From: an uncultured Eubacteriales bacterium
GTDB taxonomy: Bacteria > Bacillota > Clostridia > Christensenellales > Aristaeellaceae
Length of the DNA stretch: 64,000 nucleotides
Direction: 5' to 3'
Assembly: GCA_900315675.1 (NCBI GenBank)
Contig: OMZY01000003.1
Location: 186,001-250,000, forward strand
Every line of letters begins with the position of its first letter. Position 1 is the stretch's first letter. Shown here piece after piece: positions 7,273-15,730 of this stretch. A model generated the notes under the pieces. The model saw nothing but the letters and a program-made list of their open reading frames with translations, was not told where the DNA came from and did no database searches. The position numbers and the translations under genes are program-made.

Positions 7273-9108
7273 TTACGCCTTCGGCGCGATGGTGGCCTTG
7301 ATGCGGCGGACGCCGGCGGAAGAGGATTCTTCCTTGCGGATCTTGAAGGAGCCCAGGTCGCCGGTGTTGGCAGCGTGGGGACCGCCGCAGATTTCGAAGG
7401 AATACTCGCCCATCTTGTAGGTCTTGACCTTCTCGCCGTACTTGCTCTCGAACAGGCCGATGGCGCCCTTTTCCTTGGCTTCCTGCACGGTCATCTCTTC
7501 CATGACCACCGGAACATGAGCGTCAATAGCGACGTTGACCAGGCGTTCCACTTCGGCGATTTCTTCGGGGGTCATCTTCCGGCTGAAGGAGAAGTCGAAG
7601 CGGAGGCGCTCGGTAGTGATGTTGGAGCCTTTCTGGGCAACCTCGTCGCCCAGGACCTTGCGCAGGGCAGCCTGCAGCAGGTGAGTTGCGGTGTGCAGCT
7701 TGGCGGTTTCTTCGTTCCGTTCGGTCAGACCACCCTTGGCGGCGCCTTCCTGCTTACTGATGGCCTGGTGCTCCTTGAATGCTTCGGCGAAGCCATTGGC
7801 GTCCACGGTAAGACCTTCCTCGGCAGCCAGTTCTTCGGTCAGTTCCAGCGGGAAACCGTAGGTGTCGTAGAGACGGAAGGCCTGCTTGCCGCTGATTTCG
7901 GTTTCCGGCTTGTAGGACGGATCCTTCTGGGCCATGAACTCATTCTTGCGGCGGATGCCAGTGATGCACTTGGTGAACTCCTTCATGCCGGTGGCCAGGG
8001 TCGCTTCGAAGCGGGCGGCCTCCTTCATGATTTCGTCCAGGATATAGTCTTTCTTTTCCACCAGCAGCGGATAAGCTTCATCGTAGATCTGCTCAATGAA
8101 GATCCGGCTGACCTCGGCCAGGACGGAGGATTCCAGACCCAGCTGGCGGGTGTAGCGGATCGCGCGGCGGAGCAGGCGGCGCAGGATGTAGCCGGCGCCC
8201 ACGTTGGAGGGCAGGATGCCCTTCACATCGCCGATCAGCATGGTGGAGGTGCGGATGTGGTCCGCGATGATGCGCATGGCCTTCTGGGCTTCCGGATCAT
8301 CATCGTAGCTCTTGCCGGACTTTTCTTCCAGGTGCTTGATAACCGGAATGAACAGGTCGGTCTTGTAACCGTCGGTCACGCCGTTCAGGAAGGCCAGCAT
8401 ACGGTCGAGGCCGAAGCCGGTATCCACGTTCTTGTTCGCCAGGGGAGAATAGCCGTCGGCGTTCTTGACGTACTGCATATACACGTCGTTGCCGATCTCG
8501 ACATACCGTCCGCAGCCGCAGGCCGGTCCGCAGTTCGGGCCGCAGGGCTTGTTGTGACGGGGATAGAACCACTCGTTGTCGGGACCGCAGGGAGTGCCGG
8601 TGGTGCCTTCCAGCTCCCACCAGTTATCGCTCTTGGGCAGGTAGAAGATATGCTCCGGCAGGATGCCGACCTTCTTCAGCAGGTCCGCGGTTTCATCATC
8701 CCGGGGAGCGGCGTCATTGCCTTCAAACACGGTGGAGCAGATTTCCTTGCTGTCCAGGCCGAAAACCTTGGTCAGCAGGTCATAGCTCCACTGGGTCTTT
8801 TCCTGCTTGAAATAATCGCCCAGGGACCAGTTGCCCATCATCTCAAAGAAGGTGAAGTGAGTGGGGTCGCCGACGCTTTCAATATCCACCGTACGGACGC
8901 AGCCCTGTACGTTGCACAGGCGCTTCTTTCCGGACGGATGCTCCTTGCCCAGCAGATAGGGCATCAGGGGCTGCATGCCGGCCACGTTGAACATGACGCC
9001 GGTGGTTCCGTCACCGATCAGCGAGACGGCTCCGATATTGATATGTCCCCGTTCCTCATAGAAACGGATCCAGGCATTTCTCAGTTCCTTGGACGTGATT
9101 CCTTTCAT
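7273..9108 (-). CDS. alaS: Alanyl-tRNA synthetase, short form without the C-Ala domain
   Basis: Charges tRNA-Ala. The 611-residue protein has the class II catalytic core (motif 1 region GAVSLIGDGTTGVMFNVAGMQ, then TFFEMMGNWSLGDYF), the tRNA-recognition helices (ILRRLLRRAIRYTRQLGLE) and the editing domain with HTATHLL and CGGPHAANTG (zinc-type H-x3-H plus C-x3-H). It ends right after the editing module (SSSAGVRRIKATI). The roughly 250-residue linker and DHHA1/C-Ala region of the usual 870-residue enzyme is missing, and the stop is clean with no remnant in the repeat-filled flank. The start at 9108 follows GGAGAG; the open frame upstream shows no homology and crosses the promoter. Confidence 0.93.
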   Translation of the reverse strand: MKGITSKELRNAWIRFYEERGHINIGAVSLIGDGTTGVMFNVAGMQPLMPYLLGKEHPSGKKRLCNVQGCVRTVDIESVGDPTHFTFFEMMGNWSLGDYFKQEKTQWSYDLLTKVFGLDSKEICSTVFEGNDAAPRDDETADLLKKVGILPEHIFYLPKSDNWWELEGTTGTPCGPDNEWFYPRHNKPCGPNCGPACGCGRYVEIGNDVYMQYVKNADGYSPLANKNVDTGFGLDRMLAFLNGVTDGYKTDLFIPVIKHLEEKSGKSYDDDPEAQKAMRIIADHIRTSTMLIGDVKGILPSNVGAGYILRRLLRRAIRYTRQLGLESSVLAEVSRIFIEQIYDEAYPLLVEKKDYILDEIMKEAARFEATLATGMKEFTKCITGIRRKNEFMAQKDPSYKPETEISGKQAFRLYDTYGFPLELTEELAAEEGLTVDANGFAEAFKEHQAISKQEGAAKGGLTERNEETAKLHTATHLLQAALRKVLGDEVAQKGSNITTERLRFDFSFSRKMTPEEIAEVERLVNVAIDAHVPVVMEEMTVQEAKEKGAIGLFESKYGEKVKTYKMGEYSFEICGGPHAANTGDLGSFKIRKEESSSAGVRRIKATIAPKA

Positions 9109-9210
9109 AACTCCCAACTCTCCTTTTGGTGATGAAGAATACAACCGTTTTCCCACACGGGCTGCAGCCGTTTCAGGCTTTCGCGCCGCGACGTGCGCGA
9201 TAACTTCAAT

Positions 9211-9239
9211 ATTATAGCAAACAGGGGATGGGTTTGCAA
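9211..9239 (-). promoter_or_regulatory. Sigma-A promoter of alaS
   Basis: Minus strand: -35 TTGCAA at 9234-9239, 17-bp spacer, -10 TATAAT at 9211-9216. This predicts a leader of about 95 nt with a GC-rich hairpin potential (CGCGCACGTCGCGGCGCG). Confidence 0.8.
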
Positions 9240-9274
9240 GGCTGCTTTTCCTGTGTTCTTTCGCTCGCAATCCG

Positions 9275-9302
9275 TTGACTTTCACCGGTTATGGCAGATA
9301 AT
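9275..9302 (+). promoter_or_regulatory. Sigma-A promoter of the aconitase gene
   Basis: -35 TTGACT at 9275-9280, 16-bp spacer, -10 GATAAT at 9297-9302. Divergent from the alaS promoter. It predicts a leader of about 80 nt that contains a tRNA-like fragment. Confidence 0.7.
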
Positions 9303-9324
9303 GGAATGGAACAACATCACAGTT

Positions 9325-9380
9325 GCGGATTAGCTCAGCAGGTTACCACCCAGAGTGCCGTGACTGGTTATTTTTTTCGG
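9325..9380 (+). other. tRNA-like fragment in the aconitase leader
   Basis: GCGGATTAGCTCAGCAGGTTA resembles the 5' acceptor strand plus D-arm of a tRNA, and GTGACTGGTTA farther on resembles a variable/T-arm start. There is no anticodon arm, full T-loop or 3' acceptor strand, so it is not a functional tRNA. CCAG/CTGG can also close a small hairpin followed by TTATTTTTTT. Confidence 0.3.
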
Positions 9381-9389
9381 AGGAATGGT

Positions 9390-11318
9390 ATGAATTTAAC
9401 TCAGAAGATTCTGAACGCCCATCTTGTCAGTGGAAAACCCGCGGCAGGCGAAGAGGTCTCCATCCGGATTGACCAGACCCTGACGCAGGACTCTACAGGC
9501 ACCATGGCTTACCTGCAGTTTGAGGCCATGGGCATCGGCCGGGTCAGAACCATGAAGAGCGTAGCCTATATTGACCACAACACCCTGCAGACCGGGTTTG
9601 AAAACGCGGATGACCATCAGTACATCCAGAGCGTGACCAAGAAGCACGGCATCTTCTGCTCCAAGCCCGGCAACGGCATCTGCCATCAGGTGCATCTGGA
9701 GCGCTTCGGCGTCCCGGGACTGACCCTGCTGGGCAGTGACAGCCACACCCCCACCGGCGGCGGCATCGGCATGCTGGCCATCGGCGCGGGCGGCCTGGAC
9801 GTGGCGGTGGCCATGGGCGGCGGCGCGTACTACCTGACCTACCCGAAGGTGGTGGGCATCCGCCTGAGCGGCAGCCTGCCCTACGGCGTGGCGGCGAAGG
9901 ATATCATCCTGGAGGTGCTCCGCCGGCTGACCGTAAAGGGCGGCGTGGGCAAGGTGATGGAATACATCGGCGAGGGCGTGAAAACCCTGACAGTGCCGGA
10001 GCGCGCCACCATCGCGAACATGGGCGCGGAACTGGGTGCCACCACCTCTGTCTTCCCTAGCGACGAAGTGACCCGCGCCTTCCTGAAGGCCCAGGGCCGG
10101 GAAGCGGATTTCCGGGAACTGAGTGCGGACGCGGACGCGGAATATGACGAGATCGTCGATATCGACCTGAACACCCTGGAGCCCCTGGTGGCCCAGCCCC
10201 ATATGCCGGATAACGTGGATACCGTGAAGAACATCGGCCCCATCAAGGTGGACCAGGTGTTTATCGGCAGCTGCACCAACTCCAGCTATCAGGATATGAT
10301 GCGCGTTGCCCGGATCCTGAAAGGCAAGACCGTGCATCCGGACGTGAGCCTGGTCATCGGCCCCGGATCCAAGCAGGTGCTGACCATGCTGGCCCGCAAC
10401 GGTGCGCTGGCGGACATGCTGGGCGCCGGCGCCCGGATCCTGGAGAGCGCCTGCGGCCCCTGCATCGGCATGGGCCAGAGCCCGAAGACCAACGCGGTTT
10501 CCGTGCGCACCAACAACCGGAACTTCTACGCCCGCAGCGGGACTGCCTCCGCGGGCATCTACCTGACCAGCTGTGAAACCGCGGCCGTCACCGCCCTGAC
10601 CGGCGTGCTGACGGATCCCCGGACGCTGGACCTGGACCTGACGGTGGAACAGCCGAAGCAGTTTGAAGTGAACGACAACCTGGTGATCCCGCCGGTGGCG
10701 GAAGGCCAGGAAGATACCGTGGACGTGGTCCGCGGCCCGAACATCAAGCCCTTCCCGCTGGGACACGACCTGGAGAACGAGGTCACGGGCAAGGTCCTGC
10801 TGAAGATGGAAGACAACATCACCACAGACCACATCATGCCCAGCAACGCGAAGCTGCTGCCCTTCCGCAGCAACATTCCGCACCTGGCTGATTTCTGCCT
10901 GACCCCTGTGGATGAAACCTTCCCGGCAAGAGCCAAGGAAGAAAAGGGCGGCATCCTGGTGGCCGGCGCCAACTACGGCCAGGGCTCCAGCCGCGAACAC
11001 GCCGCACTGGTGCCGCTGTACCTGGGCATCCGCGCCGTGGCAGCCAAGAGCTTCGCCCGGATTCACCAGGCGAACCTGATCAACAATGGCATCCTGCCCC
11101 TGACCTTCGCGGATGAGAAGGACTACGACCGGATCGACCAGGGCGACACCCTGAGCCTGCCGGGCGTCCGGGAAAAGATCGAGGCGGGCGAGGAGACCCT
11201 GGTGCTGAAGAACGAGACCAAGGGCGAAACCTACGCCGTGAAGATGCCGCTGACCGAGAGACAGAAGGGCATGATCCTCGCGGGCGGACTGATCAACTTT
11301 ATCAGATCCAACGCCTGA
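9390..11318 (+). CDS. acn: Aconitate hydratase
   Basis: Isomerises citrate and isocitrate through cis-aconitate using a [4Fe-4S] cluster. The 642-residue protein is the compact aconitase type. The N-terminal part has LTLLGSDSHTPTGGGIGMLAIGAGG. The cluster Cys lie in IGSCTNSSYQDM and in ESACGPCIGMGQ. The C-terminal swivel domain has NYGQGSSREHAALVPLYLG followed by KSFARIHQANLINNGILPL. A homoaconitase or LeuC-type role is less likely because both halves are in one chain. The start at 9390 follows CGGAGGAATGGT. No other TCA gene is adjacent; the product probably feeds glutamate synthesis in an anaerobe (inference). Confidence 0.93.
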   Translation: MNLTQKILNAHLVSGKPAAGEEVSIRIDQTLTQDSTGTMAYLQFEAMGIGRVRTMKSVAYIDHNTLQTGFENADDHQYIQSVTKKHGIFCSKPGNGICHQVHLERFGVPGLTLLGSDSHTPTGGGIGMLAIGAGGLDVAVAMGGGAYYLTYPKVVGIRLSGSLPYGVAAKDIILEVLRRLTVKGGVGKVMEYIGEGVKTLTVPERATIANMGAELGATTSVFPSDEVTRAFLKAQGREADFRELSADADAEYDEIVDIDLNTLEPLVAQPHMPDNVDTVKNIGPIKVDQVFIGSCTNSSYQDMMRVARILKGKTVHPDVSLVIGPGSKQVLTMLARNGALADMLGAGARILESACGPCIGMGQSPKTNAVSVRTNNRNFYARSGTASAGIYLTSCETAAVTALTGVLTDPRTLDLDLTVEQPKQFEVNDNLVIPPVAEGQEDTVDVVRGPNIKPFPLGHDLENEVTGKVLLKMEDNITTDHIMPSNAKLLPFRSNIPHLADFCLTPVDETFPARAKEEKGGILVAGANYGQGSSREHAALVPLYLGIRAVAAKSFARIHQANLINNGILPLTFADEKDYDRIDQGDTLSLPGVREKIEAGEETLVLKNETKGETYAVKMPLTERQKGMILAGGLINFIRSNA

Positions 11319-11333
11319 AATGTAAAATGAAAT

Positions 11334-11364
11334 ATGAGCCTGAAGGCATTGCCTTCAGGCTCAT
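11334..11364 (+). terminator. Terminator-like hairpin after the aconitase gene
   Basis: ATGAGCCTGAAGGCA pairs with TGCCTTCAGGCTCAT. There is no T-run, and it is also the first member of hairpin array B. Confidence 0.6.
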
Positions 11365-11371
11365 GTGATAT

Positions 11372-11449
11372 AAATGGCGGCATTATGCCGCCATTTGTGA
11401 TATATCTTGCTAAAGCGGGATGTGATATATTCGCCGCCCTGCGGCGAAT
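11372..11449. repeat. Hairpin array B (2 further hairpins, GTGATATAT spacer)
   Basis: Perfect hairpins at 11372-11396 (AAATGGCGGCA/TGCCGCCATTT) and 11429-11449 (ATTCGCCGC/GCGGCGAAT). Together with 11334-11364 they are joined by GTGATATA-type spacers, a variant of the ATGAATTAT spacer seen in the other arrays. Confidence 0.75.
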
Positions 11450-11456
11450 GTTATAG

Positions 11457-12764
11457 TTACTGAGGCTGGAGAAGCAGCATGACGTCGCTGTGGAATTCCT
11501 GGCCGTTGTGGGAAAATTCCGCTTTGCCGTGGTATTTCTCGGCGGAGGTCTGGATGGACTTCAGGCCGATGCCGCTGCCGCTGTGGCGGCGGGACAGGTA
11601 CTTGCCGTTCCGTTCCCGGACCTGGCCGCTGAAGCTGTTGGTCGCCACGATGTAGAGGCGGTTGTTCTGCACCAGGCCGGAAAGGAGCAGGCTGCGTTTT
11701 TCCGCGGGAATTTCCAGACAGGCCGTGACGGCGTTCTCCAGAATGTTTCCGATAATGGTGCACAGGTCCACGTCCGAAACGGAAATCTTCTGAGGAATAT
11801 CTATGCGGAAGGAAACCGGAATATCGTTTTCCTTTGCCTTGCCGGCGTAGTAGTTCAGCAGAGCGTTCAGGGCGGTGTTGGAACAGTACCGCCGGGTTTC
11901 CGGCACGGGAAGGGAGTCATAGTACTCATCAATATATTTGCCCAGCTGTTCGTAGTCTCCCTCATGGAAAAGGTTTTTCATGGTCCGGATGTGCTGGCGG
12001 AAGTCATGCCGGGTGCGGGCGAAGGATTCCATATACTGCTGCTGGGATTCAAACTGGCTTTCCTGCATTTCCAGTATCCTCATCTTCTCCCGGGTCCGGG
12101 CGGCATGCAGGACGCCCATAACGATCTGGTAATAGATGATGCAGAGCAGATTCCACAGGATGAGGAAGGAAAAAATGGAGAACAGGAAAGACCGGAAGAC
12201 GTTGTTTACAAACAGAGTCTCATATTTCAGGGGACGGATAAACAGGTTGCAGATGATCAGAACCGCGGAGAAGGGCAGGGTCATATACCAGATCTTTTGC
12301 AGTTTCAGCTGATCGATGAGCCGGCTTCCGTAACGATAGAAGGGGAAGGCCAGCAATCCCGCGGCTGCGGTGTTGATGCCCAGCTGGAGCAGGGCGGACC
12401 GCAGGGTGAGCACGCTTGCGCCGGAGGAGGGGTCAATGGACGCCTCAATGGCGCAGGTGAGGTTGCACAGAATCGCCATCAGGGCCGAGACAGACATGAA
12501 AACCGACAGGGACTTGCTGACGGGGCACCTGATAATCCACTGATAGACGGCGAAGAAAACCAGCAGCAGCGGGAACAGGACATAATTGATGTCCAGTTCG
12601 CAGCGGACGGTGACCAGGGCGGCCAGGGGAAACAGCACCGCGTCCAGCACCACCAGGAAGATGAGCGCTTTCCGCCGGCCGGGTTTCAGCTGATGGCACA
12701 TGGGCAGGAGGCACAGCACCTGGGCGGGCAGCAGCATCAGATAGGAGAGCAGGGCAGCGGTCAC
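11457..12764 (-). CDS. GHKL sensor histidine kinase (AgrC-like)
   Basis: A 435-residue membrane kinase. About six hydrophobic segments fill residues 1-205, followed by a coiled-coil stretch and a dimerisation/phosphoacceptor region with RTRHDFRQHIRTMKNL (phospho-accepting His in the RHDFRQH context). A GHKL ATPase domain follows with NTALNALLNYY, IIGNILENAVTACLE (N-box) and GSGIGLKSIQTSAEKYHG (G-box). This layout is typical of AgrC/ComD-type kinases that sense peptides or membrane signals. It overlaps the upstream response regulator by 4 bp (ATGA), so the pair is translationally coupled. Confidence 0.9.
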   Translation of the reverse strand: MTAALLSYLMLLPAQVLCLLPMCHQLKPGRRKALIFLVVLDAVLFPLAALVTVRCELDINYVLFPLLLVFFAVYQWIIRCPVSKSLSVFMSVSALMAILCNLTCAIEASIDPSSGASVLTLRSALLQLGINTAAAGLLAFPFYRYGSRLIDQLKLQKIWYMTLPFSAVLIICNLFIRPLKYETLFVNNVFRSFLFSIFSFLILWNLLCIIYYQIVMGVLHAARTREKMRILEMQESQFESQQQYMESFARTRHDFRQHIRTMKNLFHEGDYEQLGKYIDEYYDSLPVPETRRYCSNTALNALLNYYAGKAKENDIPVSFRIDIPQKISVSDVDLCTIIGNILENAVTACLEIPAEKRSLLLSGLVQNNRLYIVATNSFSGQVRERNGKYLSRRHSGSGIGLKSIQTSAEKYHGKAEFSHNGQEFHSDVMLLLQPQ

Positions 12765-13513
12765 GGGAACATTCCTCCTTCCGCCATGCTTTCGCGGCGA
12801 ATTCTGGAGAAAGTGTAATCCGTCCAGAGCTGCTCAATCCGGGTGCGGTTCCGGACACTGACGGGAAGCCGGAGATCCCCCTGGAGGCAGCAGGTATTGT
12901 CGGAAATATCGGTGATGTAATCCATGTTGACGATGACGCCGCGGAGCACCTGCAGGAAACGGCCGTCCTGCTCCAGCTGGGACCAGACGGAAGACAGGGT
13001 CATCCGTGCGCGGTACTGCCGTTTCTGCCGGCTGTGAATGACCAGGTAATTCCGGTCCGCTGTCAGGCAGACCAGGTCGCTGTAGGGCAGGCTGACATCC
13101 GTTTTGCCGGCGGTGAACCGGAGGGTGGGGCAGGCGTCCCGCAGACGCCTGCGAAGCAGCCGGTCCATGACCCGGAAAACCGCCTCGGGCCCTTCATCCT
13201 TATTGATATAGTCATAGACGTGCCAGTGAATGGCTTCGTTCTGGTGTTCCTTGCTGGTGGTCAGGAAGATCAGGCAGACATCCTCGTCTGTTTCCCGGAT
13301 TTTCGCGGCGGTTTCGATGCCGGAGATTCCGTTCATGAAAACATCCAGGAAAATGACGGAAAAGCGGTGGGCGGGAAGGGCTTCCAGAAGTTCTTCTCCG
13401 CCGGAATATGGATACAGTTCAAAATGAAGACCGTGAAGGTCAGCATATTCGGTTAATGCGTTCGACAGCTTTGCCAGTGCGTCCGGCCTGTCGTCAGTGA
13501 GCGCGATGTGCAT
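12761..13513 (-). CDS. LytTR-family response regulator
   Basis: A 250-residue DNA-binding response regulator. The receiver domain (1 to about 125) shows the acidic pair in LTDDRPD, the phospho-acceptor Asp in VIFLDVFMNGISGIE, Thr in LIFLTTS and Lys in YINKDEG. A C-terminal LytTR domain follows (about 145-245: VSLPYSDLVCLTADRNYLVIHS). The start at 13513 (MHIALTDD) is where receiver homology begins; upstream codons in frame lie in the promoter region. It is the first gene of the two-component operon. LytTR regulators bind paired direct repeats, and a matching pair lies just upstream at 13578-13605. Confidence 0.9.
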   Translation of the reverse strand: MHIALTDDRPDALAKLSNALTEYADLHGLHFELYPYSGGEELLEALPAHRFSVIFLDVFMNGISGIETAAKIRETDEDVCLIFLTTSKEHQNEAIHWHVYDYINKDEGPEAVFRVMDRLLRRRLRDACPTLRFTAGKTDVSLPYSDLVCLTADRNYLVIHSRQKRQYRARMTLSSVWSQLEQDGRFLQVLRGVIVNMDYITDISDNTCCLQGDLRLPVSVRNRTRIEQLWTDYTFSRIRRESMAEGGMFP

Positions 13514-13577
13514 TCGTTTCCCCCGTTCTAGTCGGCACATGGGAGATAGTATATCATTTGTTCCGGATTTTTTCCAC

Positions 13578-13605
13578 TCGTCCCATTTTTTTGCCTTTCG
13601 TCCCA
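13578..13605. promoter_or_regulatory. Candidate LytTR binding site (paired direct repeats)
   Basis: TCGTCCCA occurs at 13578-13585 and again at 13598-13605, a 20-bp repeat distance of about two helical turns. The pair ends 6 bp before the -35 box of the promoter for the small secreted proteins. AgrA/LytTR sites are direct repeats at about 21-bp spacing upstream of -35 boxes. Assignment to the adjacent regulator is inference. Confidence 0.5.
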
Positions 13606-13611
13606 CTTTTC

Positions 13612-13640
13612 TTGATTTCAACAAACGATTTCTGTATGAT
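13612..13640 (+). promoter_or_regulatory. Promoter of the small secreted protein genes
   Basis: -35 TTGATT at 13612-13617, 17-bp spacer, -10 TATGAT at 13635-13640. The predicted transcript starts near 13647. Confidence 0.75.
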
Positions 13641-13706
13641 TTTGACCGTTGTGTGAGCCTCCCGGCTCAAAAAAGGGATACCGTCCCAAAGGAAAGAGGA
13701 AACATA

Positions 13707-14204
13707 ATGAAAAAGCTGATTGTACTGATCCTGGCCCTGTGCCTGCTGTGCTCTGTCGCGTCTGCCGCAGACCTGAACTGGGCCGACGCGGAGGAAGCCG
13801 CTTCCCAGATCGCCGGTGAATTCAAAACTTTTGACGAAATCAGCGTGAAAATCTGGATCCCCGATGTGCTGAAGGCTGTCGACGCCGGTGAAAACCGTAT
13901 CGGTTACTTCATGACCGAAGACGAGAGCGCCGCGATCTCTGTTCAGTATGTGGATATGAACGGCATGAGCCTGGAAGAGTATGAAGCTGCTCTGAAGGAT
14001 GACGCTGATGTGTCCGAACTGGAATTCGGCACCGTGAACGGCCTGCCTGCCCTGAGTTACATGCTCAAGGAAAATGACACCGCCTGCATTGCGTTTACCA
14101 CCGAGATGGGTTACATCCTGGAAGTGGCTTGCGCTCCCATGTCCGACGAAGGCTTTGCCGGTGTTGTGGCGCTCGTGATCAGCTCCATCCAGGCTGCTGA
14201 ATAA
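13707..14204 (+). CDS. Small secreted protein, paralogue 1
   Basis: A 165-residue protein of unknown function. It has a clear signal peptide (MKKLIVLILALCLLCSVASA, SPase I-type AXA) and an acidic mature part. The mature part starts LNWADAEEAASQIAGEF and ends with an amphipathic helix (DEGFAGVVALVISSIQ). It is a paralogue of the next gene: INWSDVEEQASAIEGQF, LNGRAALSYEL and FAPMDDEGFAAVAQIMAAS there match equivalent segments here. The start at 13707 follows AAAGAGGA. The divergent two-component pair and the repeat pair at its promoter suggest it is a target of that system. I do not recognise the family. Confidence 0.8.
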   Translation: MKKLIVLILALCLLCSVASAADLNWADAEEAASQIAGEFKTFDEISVKIWIPDVLKAVDAGENRIGYFMTEDESAAISVQYVDMNGMSLEEYEAALKDDADVSELEFGTVNGLPALSYMLKENDTACIAFTTEMGYILEVACAPMSDEGFAGVVALVISSIQAAE

Positions 14205-14249
14205 TCAAAAAACGGGAAAGCATTCCCGAAAGAAAGAAGAGGATTACTC

Positions 14250-14777
14250 ATGAAGAAACTGCTTGCTCTGGTTATGTCCCTGTGCCTGCTGTGCGCCTGC
14301 TGCGCGTACGCTGAAGAAACCGTTGAAATCAACTGGTCCGACGTCGAAGAACAGGCTTCCGCCATCGAAGGCCAGTTCGCTCCCATCGCCGATCTGGGCG
14401 TGATGATGTTCATCCCCGCCGTTTTCGGCAGCGCTGAAGTGACCGAAGAGCAGAAGGCTGCCGGCGTGATCGCCCTGCTGACCACTGCCGACGGTGCCGG
14501 CCGCGTCTCCTTCACCTATCAGGATCTGGGCGGAATGGACAGCGAAGCCTATACGGCTGAACTGATCAAAGCCGGTGCCACTGATCTGGAGATCGTGACC
14601 CTGAACGGCCGTGCCGCTCTGTCCTATGAACTGGTGATTAACGATGTCAAGACCATGAATGTGGTGATCGACATTGATGAAACCAAGATCCTGACCGTCA
14701 GCTTCGCTCCCATGGACGACGAAGGGTTCGCTGCTGTGGCTCAGATCATGGCCGCTTCCCTCCAGAACGCTCAGTAA
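14250..14777 (+). CDS. Small secreted protein, paralogue 2
   Basis: A 175-residue exported protein with signal peptide MKKLLALVMSLCLLCACCAYA and an acidic, Met-rich mature domain. It shares the pattern NWxDxEExAS-IxGxF, a central YxDxxGM(D/S)xExY segment, an LNGxxALSYxL core and the ending DEGFAxVxxxxxxSxQ with paralogue 1, 45 bp upstream. It follows an AAGAAGAGG ribosome-binding site and ends before a strong terminator, so the two genes form one operon. The compact repeated domain could be a binding or decoy module; the function is unknown. Confidence 0.8.
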   Translation: MKKLLALVMSLCLLCACCAYAEETVEINWSDVEEQASAIEGQFAPIADLGVMMFIPAVFGSAEVTEEQKAAGVIALLTTADGAGRVSFTYQDLGGMDSEAYTAELIKAGATDLEIVTLNGRAALSYELVINDVKTMNVVIDIDETKILTVSFAPMDDEGFAAVAQIMAASLQNAQ

Positions 14778-14801
14778 TTACAGAAACATCAGTTTATCCT
14801 G

Positions 14802-14831
14802 CAGGATGCACCGTATATACGGTGCATCCTG
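14802..14831 (+). terminator. Terminator of the small secreted protein operon
   Basis: A nearly perfect palindrome, CAGGATGCACCGTAT paired with ATACGGTGCATCCTG, followed by TTTTC. Confidence 0.85.
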
Positions 14832-14837
14832 TTTTCA

Positions 14838-14866
14838 TTGCAAAGGAAGGGTAAAACCGGTATAAT
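14838..14866 (+). promoter_or_regulatory. Sigma-A promoter of the membrane protein/RsuA/RsmC operon
   Basis: -35 TTGCAA at 14838-14843, 17-bp spacer, -10 TATAAT at 14861-14866. The gene starts 33 bp further on, behind ACAGGAGGAAA. Confidence 0.85.
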
Positions 14867-14898
14867 ACACGCGTAAACACAGACAGGAGGAAACCTGC

Positions 14899-15720
14899 AT
14901 GAAGATTTCGCAAGCGTTGAAAGACGCTTTTCGGGTGTATACCGGACATTTCGGAGCAACGGTGAAGTTCCTGATCACGGAAGCCTGCATTACGCTGGCT
15001 GCCCTGACGCCGCTGCTGTTCCTGTCGGACAGCAGTCTGATGATGGGAGCTTTACTGGTCATTCCGTTCTGGATCCTGCTGGTTTTCTGGGCGCGGGTGA
15101 ACGCGGCTGCCGCCATGCGGGACGCGCTGGGAGACGGAAGCCTGTTCAGCTACCGGCTGATCGATCCTTCCGAATACGGAAGGAAGCTGGTTTTCGGTCT
15201 GAAGCGGATGATCATGCTGCTGTTCTGGAGTATCCCGCTGATTGCCTGCCTGGTGATCGCCAAGATTCATTACTCCGGGGATATGGATGGGTTTACCCTG
15301 CTGCGGGTGATTAAGGAATTCGGCGGCGGGGACCTGATGACAGGGATCATCTATATGGCCCTGATCTTCATCGCCGCCGTGCTCCTGGTGGCTTTCGGCT
15401 GCGCTTTCCACAGCGGGGACCGGCACGCGTTTGTCCGGAACAATCCGAAGCTGGTCAGGGGCCATCACGGGAAGATCGTCCTGTGCTGGATCTGTTCCCT
15501 GCTTACCATCCTGCCGATGATTATCGCGATTGCCGTGGTGATTGTCCGCTACCTGCCGGTACTGAAGGATCTGAACGGCGTGGTGATGAACACAGTCAGC
15601 CTGCCGTCCACCAAGGTCACCCTGATGATCCTCGCGGTCGGCGCGGTGCTGACCATTCCCTTCCTGCCGCTGCGGTCCCTGATTCCCGCGGCCTATGTGA
15701 ACGGACTGGAGAAGGAGTAA
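14899..15720 (+). CDS. Multi-pass membrane protein of unknown function
   Basis: A 273-residue integral membrane protein with about six hydrophobic segments (near 28-42, 48-72, 98-120, 150-172, 195-218 and 238-260). Basic short loops include RLIDPSEYGRKLVFGLKRM. It has some resemblance to poorly characterised membrane proteins such as the DUF975/YIP1-like group, but no diagnostic motif, so no function is assigned. It heads an operon with rsuA-like and rsmC-like genes (10-bp gap, then a 4-bp overlap). The linkage to RNA-modification genes may be only transcriptional. Confidence 0.75.
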   Translation: MKISQALKDAFRVYTGHFGATVKFLITEACITLAALTPLLFLSDSSLMMGALLVIPFWILLVFWARVNAAAAMRDALGDGSLFSYRLIDPSEYGRKLVFGLKRMIMLLFWSIPLIACLVIAKIHYSGDMDGFTLLRVIKEFGGGDLMTGIIYMALIFIAAVLLVAFGCAFHSGDRHAFVRNNPKLVRGHHGKIVLCWICSLLTILPMIIAIAVVIVRYLPVLKDLNGVVMNTVSLPSTKVTLMILAVGAVLTIPFLPLRSLIPAAYVNGLEKE

Positions 15721-15730
15721 TACCGGAATC

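Noticed and set aside
9325-9380. Functional tRNA gene
   Set aside because: Only 5'-half similarity; no anticodon stem, T-loop or 3' acceptor strand.
9396-11066. Long minus-strand frame opposite the aconitase gene
   Set aside because: Antisense shadow with no domain sense; the aconitase frame has full catalytic motifs.
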